DNA of 10,054 bases from Bacteroidia bacterium (GTDB taxonomy: Bacteria > Bacteroidota > Bacteroidia > Bacteroidales > BM520), in NCBI GenBank assembly GCA_009930445.1, contig RZYD01000063.1:1-10054 (forward strand), written 5' to 3'. The position numbers and the translations under genes are program-made. Below the pieces are notes generated by a model. That model worked only from the letters and a program-made list of their open reading frames with translations. It did no database searches and had not been told where the DNA came from. Positions within the stretch are counted from its first letter, which is position 1; each line of letters opens with the position of its first letter. This document shows positions 1-4,525 of the stretch, one piece after another.

Positions 1-96
1 CAACCGCCTGTAACCATTGACGATGGAGTGGCTGCCCTTGACGTTGCCTACCAAATTCTTGATAAAGTGAATTTTTCCCTGGGTCATTTGAAATAA
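1..96 (+). CDS. C-terminal end of a probable Gfo/Idh/MocA-family sugar oxidoreductase (partial)
   Basis: The window opens inside a reading frame of 31 codons ending in TAA at 94-96. The visible tail begins QPPVTIDDGVAALDVAYQIL. A proline-rich turn followed by a D/E-D-G-x-x-A-L-x-V-A helix is the usual C-terminal ending of NAD(P)-dependent Gfo/Idh/MocA oxidoreductases, many of which oxidise or epimerise nucleotide sugars. Neither the Rossmann domain nor the catalytic residues are in the window, so the family call rests on this short tail and on the polysaccharide genes downstream. The next gene starts 66 bases later on the same strand, so co-transcription is plausible. The substrate cannot be judged. 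Confidence 0.6.
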   Translation, partial: QPPVTIDDGVAALDVAYQILDKVNFSLGHLK

Positions 97-112
97 AATT
101 CGATTCGCTGCG

Positions 113-145
113 TTTGAAAAGAATAGCACACAGGAAATATTTATA
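113..145 (+). promoter_or_regulatory. Weak candidate promoter ahead of the lipoprotein gene
   Basis: A TTTG at 113-116 lies 21 bases before TATTTATA at 138-145. The arrangement resembles the Bacteroidota -33/-7 pair, but the second box matches TAnnTTTG at only six of eight positions. It may be an internal promoter for the lipoprotein and transferase genes, or chance in an AT-rich gap. An AGGA at 132-135 is too far from the ATG at 163 to act as a ribosome binding site. Confidence 0.22.
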
Positions 146-162
146 AGGTTTAAATTAACTCC

Positions 163-1038
163 ATGACGAACAGGTTTTCACTAATCCTAATGCTCCTCGT
201 TTTTAGTGTTATTCAGGTTGTTTTTATCTCCTGTGGAAAATCGGATCCCGATTCCATTCCTTCTTATATCGCTGTCGATACCAGCTTTCTTCACTCACAA
301 TCTGGTTTAACAGGTTCTTCAAGCCACCGGATTGTGGATGTCTGGCTCTATGCCGATGAACAATTGATCGGGGCTTTTGAAACGCCTGTAATGATTCCTG
401 TCCTGGAGGAAGGTAAGGTAAAATTGCGATTTAATCCAGGAATAATGGCCAACGGTATCGGTGAATCCCGGCAAGCGTATAGTTTCCTTTCCCCATACGA
501 AATAACTACCCGGCTCACTCGTGATTCAGTCGTGGTTATTAATCCGGTATATACCTATAAAGATAATGTGCATATGGTCTGGATTGAAGACTTTGAGGAT
601 TTGAGCGCCAACCTGAAAAAATCGGCTAAAAGCGATACTTCCGTCCTGATTACTACTACACCCGGCGAAGTCTTCGAAGGAAGTGCCTCCGGTAAGATTG
701 TTCTTACCAAGGAACCTTCCCGCCAGTTTTTTGAGGTGTTGTCGGATACCAGCTATGTACTCCCTCAGGATGGTTCCACCATCGTGCTGGAAATGAATTA
801 TAAAACCGAAACCGTGTTTACCGTGGGAGTTTTCGTTAATACCAGTACTACCATGACCCAGGTTTCGGTGCTGAACCTTAATGCAACCGACACCTGGAAA
901 AAAGTTTATATATACCTGACTACTGCCGTGAATACCAATAGCTCCGCACTCGATTATTCGATCTTCTTTGGCGGGTTTATTGATGAAGAGGCTTCCCAAT
1001 CTGTCGTATACCTGGATAACCTGAAATTATTATATTAA
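163..1038 (+). CDS. Envelope lipoprotein of unknown function with a C-terminal jelly-roll-like domain
   Basis: The product is a 291-residue predicted lipoprotein. Residues 1-23 form a signal peptide ending in a lipobox (FISC), so Cys24 would be lipidated. The next residues, GKSDPDS, are acidic and Ser-rich, loosely like the surface-export signal of Bacteroidota lipoproteins, so an outer-membrane and possibly surface location is inferred. Residues about 55-135 look like a small beta-sandwich (VWLYADEQLIG, then a Pro-rich strand). Residues about 138-291 look like a galactose-binding-type jelly roll: it opens with EDFEDL, has a TWKKVYIYL strand near 245, and closes with VYLDNLKLLY, a common ending for carbohydrate-binding sandwiches. 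I recognise no catalytic motif. Its TAA shares one base with the ATG of the sugar transferase, so the two are probably translated together and the protein may act with the glycan made by that pathway (inference). Existence as a gene is well supported; function is unknown. Confidence 0.85.
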   Translation: MTNRFSLILMLLVFSVIQVVFISCGKSDPDSIPSYIAVDTSFLHSQSGLTGSSSHRIVDVWLYADEQLIGAFETPVMIPVLEEGKVKLRFNPGIMANGIGESRQAYSFLSPYEITTRLTRDSVVVINPVYTYKDNVHMVWIEDFEDLSANLKKSAKSDTSVLITTTPGEVFEGSASGKIVLTKEPSRQFFEVLSDTSYVLPQDGSTIVLEMNYKTETVFTVGVFVNTSTTMTQVSVLNLNATDTWKKVYIYLTTAVNTNSSALDYSIFFGGFIDEEASQSVVYLDNLKLLY

Positions 1039-2459
1039 TGCCTATGAATAGAAAGTTACAGGTTCTTAAGTATGTTACAGGCGATGTTTTATCGGCCTTT
1101 ATTGCCTGGTCACTTTTCTTTCTTTACCGCAAGTACCGCATCGAAACTCCGGTACACGATAATGTTTTTCAGATCTACCTGGATACCAATTATTATCTCG
1201 GCGCACTGATAATTCCCTTTTTTTGGCTTTGTTTGTATGTCCTGATTGGTACTTACCGAAAAGTTTACCGGAAATCAAGAATCAAAGAATTTGGCCAAAC
1301 GATGATGATTACCGTCATCGGTGTGGTCATCATCTTTTTTGCCCTTATTCTCGATGATACCGTAATCTCGTATACCTCGTATTACAAATCGTTTCTCTTT
1401 TTGCTTACCACGCATTTTTTCTTCACTTATCTCTTTCGTGTGATAATTACGTCAATAACTGCCTACCGAATTCATCACCGGTATATTGGTTTTCCAACGG
1501 TGATTGTGGGAAGCAATGGAAATGCTATTACGGTGTATAACGAAATCGAAAATCAAGAGAAATCATCCGGCAATTTTTTTGTGGGTTTTGTTAATGCAAA
1601 TGAATCTGAAAGCCATAAGTTATCTGCTTATTTGCCACATCTGGGACATTACACGCAATTATCAGAAATTATTCGGAAATATGCAATCGAAGAAGTGATA
1701 ATTGCGATTGAACGCTCTGAGAATCAGACTGTTGAAAAGATTATGGCGGAGCTTGAAGATTGTGAAGTCGTTGTAAAAATTATACCTTATATGCAAGATT
1801 TTCTATTTGGAACCGTACGCACCAGCGGCATTTTTCATACGCCACTGATTGAAGTTGTGCCTGAACTGATGCCCGTGTGGCAGCAAACCATAAAACGGGG
1901 AATGGATATTGTACTTTCTATTTTGGCTATGCTCCTTCTTTCTCCGGTGTATATTTTTACTGCCATTGGTGTGAAACTGAGCTCTCCGGGATCAATTCTG
2001 TACAGTCAGGAACGGATAGGCCGTTATGGCCGGCCTTTTCGAATGCATAAATTTCGCTCTATGGTTGTGGATGCAGAGAAATTTGGCCCCCAGCTCTCCT
2101 CAAAAGATGATCCGCGAATTACCCGGTTTGGAAAGATGATGCGTAAATACCGCCTCGATGAATTGCCCCAGTTTTTTACGGTGTTGAAAGGTGATATGAG
2201 TATTGTTGGGCCGCGGCCCGAACGTCGTTATTATATTGAACAAATTAGTAAAGTGGCCCCCTATAACCGGCTGCTGCTGAAAGTGAAGCCGGGCATCACC
2301 TCCTGGGGTCAGGTCAAATATGGCTATGCCGAAAATATCGAGGAAATGGTCGAACGTCTTAAATATGATATTCTTTATATTGAAAATATGTCGCTGGCCA
2401 TGGATTTTAAAATCCTGATCTATACCGTTTTAATTGTCCTTCAGGGGAGAGGAAAATAA
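1038..2459 (+). CDS. Polyprenyl-phosphate hexose-1-phosphate transferase (WcaJ/WbaP-type sugar transferase)
   Basis: This 473-residue membrane enzyme should move a hexose-1-phosphate from a UDP-sugar to undecaprenyl phosphate at the inner membrane, the first committed step of exopolysaccharide or O-antigen repeat synthesis. Four N-terminal membrane segments lie near 9-30, 52-71, 88-107 and 115-138. A Rossmann-like domain follows (VIVGSNGNA at 155-163, about 150-255). The catalytic bacterial sugar transferase domain fills about 284-473. It has a hydrophobic helix at 288-311 broken by Ser302-Pro303 (the re-entrant helix of this superfamily), KFRSM at 338-342, the catalytic pair Asp374-Glu375 in RLDELPQFF, GPRPERR at 391-397 and KPGITSWGQV at 417-426. 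Length and domain order are normal for the family. ATG at 1038 overlaps the lipoprotein stop (TAATG); an in-frame ATG at 1044 is an alternative start. The sugar cannot be told from sequence; glucose or galactose is usual. A strong terminator follows directly. Confidence 0.95.
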   Translation: MPMNRKLQVLKYVTGDVLSAFIAWSLFFLYRKYRIETPVHDNVFQIYLDTNYYLGALIIPFFWLCLYVLIGTYRKVYRKSRIKEFGQTMMITVIGVVIIFFALILDDTVISYTSYYKSFLFLLTTHFFFTYLFRVIITSITAYRIHHRYIGFPTVIVGSNGNAITVYNEIENQEKSSGNFFVGFVNANESESHKLSAYLPHLGHYTQLSEIIRKYAIEEVIIAIERSENQTVEKIMAELEDCEVVVKIIPYMQDFLFGTVRTSGIFHTPLIEVVPELMPVWQQTIKRGMDIVLSILAMLLLSPVYIFTAIGVKLSSPGSILYSQERIGRYGRPFRMHKFRSMVVDAEKFGPQLSSKDDPRITRFGKMMRKYRLDELPQFFTVLKGDMSIVGPRPERRYYIEQISKVAPYNRLLLKVKPGITSWGQVKYGYAENIEEMVERLKYDILYIENMSLAMDFKILIYTVLIVLQGRGK

Positions 2460-2463
2460 AATT

Positions 2464-2500
2464 AACCCTGACGTCTTTTCCGGATTCGTCAGGGTTTTTT
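2464..2500. terminator. Rho-independent terminator, probably bidirectional
   Basis: A perfect 10-bp inverted repeat, AACCCTGACG at 2464-2473 and CGTCAGGGTT at 2487-2496, encloses a 13-base loop. On the plus strand the arm runs into a T tract (2495-2500), ending the polysaccharide operon 5 bases after the transferase stop. Read on the minus strand the same hairpin is followed by AATTTTATTTT, so it can also end the tRNA transcript coming from the right. The hairpin lies just 4 bases past the tRNA 3' end. Confidence 0.9.
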
Positions 2501-2504
2501 GTTG

Positions 2505-2577
2505 AGCGGCAAATGGGACTCGAACCCACGACCCTCAGCTTGGGAAGCTGATGCTCTACCAACTGAGCTACTGCCGC
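2505..2577 (-). tRNA. tRNA-Gly, anticodon CCC
   Basis: The minus strand folds into a complete 73-base cloverleaf. The acceptor stem pairs GCGGCAG with TTGCCGC, with one G-U pair. The D stem is GCTC/GAGC with loop AGTTGGTA. The anticodon stem is TCAGC/GCTGA with loop TTCCCAA, placing anticodon CCC at complement 2542-2544, which reads GGG. The variable loop is five bases, and the T arm is GTGGG-TTCGAGT-CCCAT. The discriminator base is U (complement of A2505), as expected for bacterial tRNA-Gly. The 3' CCA is not encoded (the next bases read CAA) and must be added enzymatically. Confidence 0.97.
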
Positions 2578-2586
2578 ATCAGTGTA

Positions 2587-2616
2587 CAAATGTAAATATT
2601 TTTTCTACTCCCGCAA
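2587..2616 (-). promoter_or_regulatory. Bacteroidota-type promoter of the tRNA-Gly gene
   Basis: On the minus strand a -33 TTG (complement 2614-2616) is followed after exactly 19 bases by TACATTTG (complement 2587-2594), a full match to the -7 consensus TAnnTTTG recognised by the Bacteroidota primary sigma factor. The tRNA 5' end at 2577 is 9 bases beyond the -7 box, implying only a very short 5' leader to be trimmed. Confidence 0.75.
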
Positions 2617-2665
2617 CCCGCCTATAGCAGATTCTTTCACGAATTTTTCCTTCAGAAATTAATTC

Positions 2666-2673
2666 TATCTTTG
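2666..2673 (+). promoter_or_regulatory. Candidate -7 promoter element of the kinase gene
   Basis: TATCTTTG fits TAnnTTTG completely. No clear TTG lies 19-21 bases upstream; only a T run at 2644-2648 is near the expected place. The ATG at 2687 begins 13 bases after the box, so a transcript starting here would have a 5' leader of only a few bases, with no room for a normal ribosome binding site. It stands back to back with the tRNA promoter. Confidence 0.45.
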
Positions 2674-2686
2674 AAAAAATTTTTCC

Positions 2687-3550
2687 ATGATTCTAATAGC
2701 AGATTCCGGCTCAACCAAAACCGACTGGGTTTTATTGGATAAGAATACAACGATGGCGTTTGTTCAAACCGCCGGATTTAATCCCTATTATTCGGATACA
2801 AAAGTCCTTAAAGAGCTGATTACAGAAAATGTTTTAAAAAAAATGACAGCAGAATCGATTCATTCTCTTTTTTATTATGGGAGTGGATGCAGCACTGATT
2901 CCAAAAAGGAGCATGTTTCTCTGGTACTTAAAAAATATTTCCCCACAGCTGCCGTTGAAGTCAATCACGACCTGCTGGGCTCTGCCCGCTCAATCCTTGG
3001 CCACCAGCCCGGAATTGCCTGTATTCTCGGAACTGGCTCAAATTCATGTAAATACGATGGAGAGCGGATTACGGAAAATGTACCCTCTGTGGGCTACTTT
3101 TTTGGCGACGAAGGCAGTGGTACCGATTTTGGAAAGCGATTAATCAACCATTATCTTCGAAAAAATCTACCCCCTGAAATTCAGTTGGCGCTGGAGAATG
3201 AAACCTCCCTGACTTTTGAAAAAGCAATGGATTCGATTTATAATCAACCAATGCCTAATCGTTTTTTTAGCTCCTTCAGCCCGTTTATCCTAAAAAATAT
3301 CAATCATCTTTTCATTACGGATCAGGTGATGCAGAGTTTTCGCGATTTTTTTACTTATCAGGTCTGTAACTATTCCGGATATGACGTTCTGCCGCTCTGT
3401 TTTGTCGGATCTGTGGCATTCCATTTCCGCGATCTGCTCGAAAAAGTAGCGGCTGAGTTTAATCTGACGATCAGAAAAGTGATTCCTAACCCTGTGGAGG
3501 GCTTAATTGTTTTTCACCAAGAGCCGGAAGAAGAGAATACCGCCGAATAG
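2687..3550 (+). CDS. BadF/BadG/BcrA/BcrD-type ATPase, probable N-acetylglucosamine kinase
   Basis: The 287-residue cytosolic protein has the ASKHA (actin/sugar kinase) fold signatures in the right order. DSGSTKTDW at 6-14 is the first phosphate-binding loop. HDLLGSAR at 94-101 carries Asp95, the likely catalytic base. LGTGSNS at 114-120 is the second phosphate loop, GDEGSG at 140-145 follows it, and FVGSVA at 239-244 is the adenosine-side loop. Bacteroidota proteins of this size and pattern are usually annotated as N-acetylglucosamine kinases, which phosphorylate GlcNAc released from cell-wall or host glycans so it can re-enter amino-sugar metabolism. Substrate specificity is inferred from family resemblance only. 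The start is chosen because the first phosphate loop begins at residue 6. The acidic C-terminal tail (EPEEENTAE) is encoded in DNA that overlaps the macrodomain gene on the other strand by 37 bases. Confidence 0.88.
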   Translation: MILIADSGSTKTDWVLLDKNTTMAFVQTAGFNPYYSDTKVLKELITENVLKKMTAESIHSLFYYGSGCSTDSKKEHVSLVLKKYFPTAAVEVNHDLLGSARSILGHQPGIACILGTGSNSCKYDGERITENVPSVGYFFGDEGSGTDFGKRLINHYLRKNLPPEIQLALENETSLTFEKAMDSIYNQPMPNRFFSSFSPFILKNINHLFITDQVMQSFRDFFTYQVCNYSGYDVLPLCFVGSVAFHFRDLLEKVAAEFNLTIRKVIPNPVEGLIVFHQEPEEENTAE

Positions 3551-4059
3551 GGCTTCTTTTGGAGCAGATGGTTATAAATGGAAAAGTTCTCTTCGTTGAA
3601 ACAGCAAAAGATTACGGTCATATCCGCATTGTATTCCAATAAAAAGGAATACGTGCTGTTGATAGCAATCTCTGCAGCATGGGTCAGTGGGTAATGGTAT
3701 ACCCCTGTACTTATATTTGGAAATGCCACTGTTTTGCAATGGTGTTGGCCAGCAAGCTTCAGGCTGTTGCGGTAGGCATTGGTGAGAAGTTCTTTTTCTT
3801 GGTGCTTTCCGCCATACCAAACGGGCCCTACGGTATGGATCACATAACGGGCTTTCAGGTTATGTCCGCCTGTGATTTTTGCCTCCCCGGTATCACAACC
3901 TCCCAGTTTTCTGCATTCTTCCAGTAAACCCCTTCCGGCACTCCGGTGAATAGCTCCGTCAACTCCTCCGCCTCCCAAAAGGCTTTTATTTGCCGCGTTT
4001 ACAATGGCGTCCACGTCAAGTTGGGTGATGTCGCCCCGGATGAGTGCAATCTGTTTCAT
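3514..4059 (-). CDS. Macrodomain protein, probable O-acetyl-ADP-ribose deacetylase / ADP-ribosyl hydrolase
   Basis: The 181-residue cytosolic protein is a single macrodomain of the MacroD/YmdB type, close to the family's usual length of about 180. Visible motifs are GDIT at 9-12, VDAIVNAAN at 16-24 with the ribose-binding Asn residues, the glycine loop GGGGVDGAIHRSAG at 29-42, GEAKIT at 58-63, HTVGP at 75-79 and the phosphate loop FPNISTGVYHYP at 113-124. Members hydrolyse O-acetyl-ADP-ribose and remove ADP-ribose from acidic side chains. The frame stays open 23 codons further upstream to 4128, but ATG at 4059 is preferred because the domain begins there and because it overlaps the upstream LapA-like gene's stop as ATGA. 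The 3' end overlaps the convergent kinase gene by 37 bases, and I see no terminator hairpin there. Confidence 0.93.
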   Translation of the reverse strand: MKQIALIRGDITQLDVDAIVNAANKSLLGGGGVDGAIHRSAGRGLLEECRKLGGCDTGEAKITGGHNLKARYVIHTVGPVWYGGKHQEKELLTNAYRNSLKLAGQHHCKTVAFPNISTGVYHYPLTHAAEIAINSTYSFLLEYNADMTVIFCCFNEENFSIYNHLLQKKPYSAVFSSSGSW

Positions 4060-4379
4060 TTTACTGGACTTTGAATAAAATTTTCGGAAGTAAAAATTGA
4101 ATCCGATCCACTTTTCTTTTTTTCGCACGCCTCAAGTAAGCCTTTTAGGTGTCGAATCTCTCTGTTTTTTCGATATGCAGCGGGTAACGATACCATTATT
4201 CCCAGTACGACGCCTATAAAAATCATAAGAATAATCACCAGAGCAAGTGGAATTTCAACACTTGCAAATAACAGGCTAATGGTTACCCTTTCGTTATTGA
4301 TGAGGGTAAAAATTACAAGGAAAATGGCGAGAATTAACCCTGTGATTAACAATCTTCTGATTGGTAGTTTTTTATTCAT
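4056..4379 (-). CDS. LapA-like (DUF1049) small inner-membrane protein
   Basis: The 107-residue protein has two membrane helices (about 10-27 and 43-64) around a short loop with the LapA-type signature NNERVTISLLF (28-38). A charged helix at 68-88 follows that could form a coiled coil in the cytoplasm, then a Ser-rich tail. In Escherichia coli LapA works beside LapB in controlling lipopolysaccharide assembly; no LapB/TPR gene is visible here and the role in Bacteroidota is not established. The frame can be extended to a TTG at 4394, but ATG at 4379 is preferred. The stop overlaps the macrodomain start by four bases (ATGA), so the two are very likely one transcript with coupled translation. I could not assign a convincing promoter. 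Confidence 0.8.
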   Translation of the reverse strand: MNKKLPIRRLLITGLILAIFLVIFTLINNERVTISLLFASVEIPLALVIILMIFIGVVLGIMVSLPAAYRKNREIRHLKGLLEACEKKKSGSDSIFTSENFIQSPVK

Positions 4380-4393
4380 GTAGTAAAAATACA

Positions 4394-4408
4394 ATTTCTA
4401 CAAGAAAT
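4394..4408. promoter_or_regulatory. Short palindrome in the divergent intergenic region, candidate operator
   Basis: ATTTCT at 4394-4399 and AGAAAT at 4403-4408 form a perfect 6-bp dyad with a 3-base spacer. It lies between the divergently read LapA-like gene and the C25 peptidase gene, and ends 2 bases before a TATATTTG box, where a repressor could block polymerase. A short dyad in AT-rich DNA can arise by chance. Confidence 0.3.
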
Positions 4409-4410
4409 AG

Positions 4411-4418
4411 TATATTTG
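4411..4418 (+). promoter_or_regulatory. Candidate -7 promoter element for the peptidase/propeller gene pair
   Basis: TATATTTG is a complete match to TAnnTTTG, 107 bases before the preferred ATG at 4526. No good TTG stands 19-21 bases upstream. If used, transcription would begin near 4425 and leave a leader of about 100 bases. I see no strong hairpin or recognisable riboswitch in that leader; a 23-codon frame (4440-4511) lies within it. Confidence 0.42.
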
Positions 4419-4525
4419 TGATGCAAGATTTTTCTAAAAATGAAATCGATGTGTGACTATAAACAAATACCCTTAAAAACGGGAAACATGAATTTTCAAA
4501 GAATCTTTTAAAATAATTGGTAAAA

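Noticed and set aside
526..999. 157-codon minus-strand frame inside the lipoprotein gene
   Set aside because: It is antisense to a clear lipoprotein, has no recognisable domain or start context, and reads as a codon-bias shadow.
2407..2589. Minus-strand 60-codon open frame with an AVAQLVEHQ-like peptide
   Set aside because: It is the well-known spurious translation of a tRNA gene; the frame covers tRNA-Gly and the terminator.
4060..4128. N-terminal extension of the macrodomain protein by 23 residues
   Set aside because: The macrodomain begins at the ATG at 4059, and this start makes an ATGA overlap with the upstream stop; the extension is a basic, aromatic stretch read inside the LapA-like gene.
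4384..4391. TATTTTTA on the minus strand as a promoter for the LapA-like gene
   Set aside because: It lies only 5 bases before the ATG, so transcription would begin at or inside the coding sequence, and there is no TTG partner.
4380..4394. TTG-initiated extension of the LapA-like protein
   Set aside because: It adds only five residues from a TTG, whereas an ATG at 4379 is followed by a typical basic start before the first membrane helix.
4421..4456. A 12-codon plus-strand frame starting just after the TATATTTG box
   Set aside because: It is too short, has no start context, and lies where the transcript is expected to begin.
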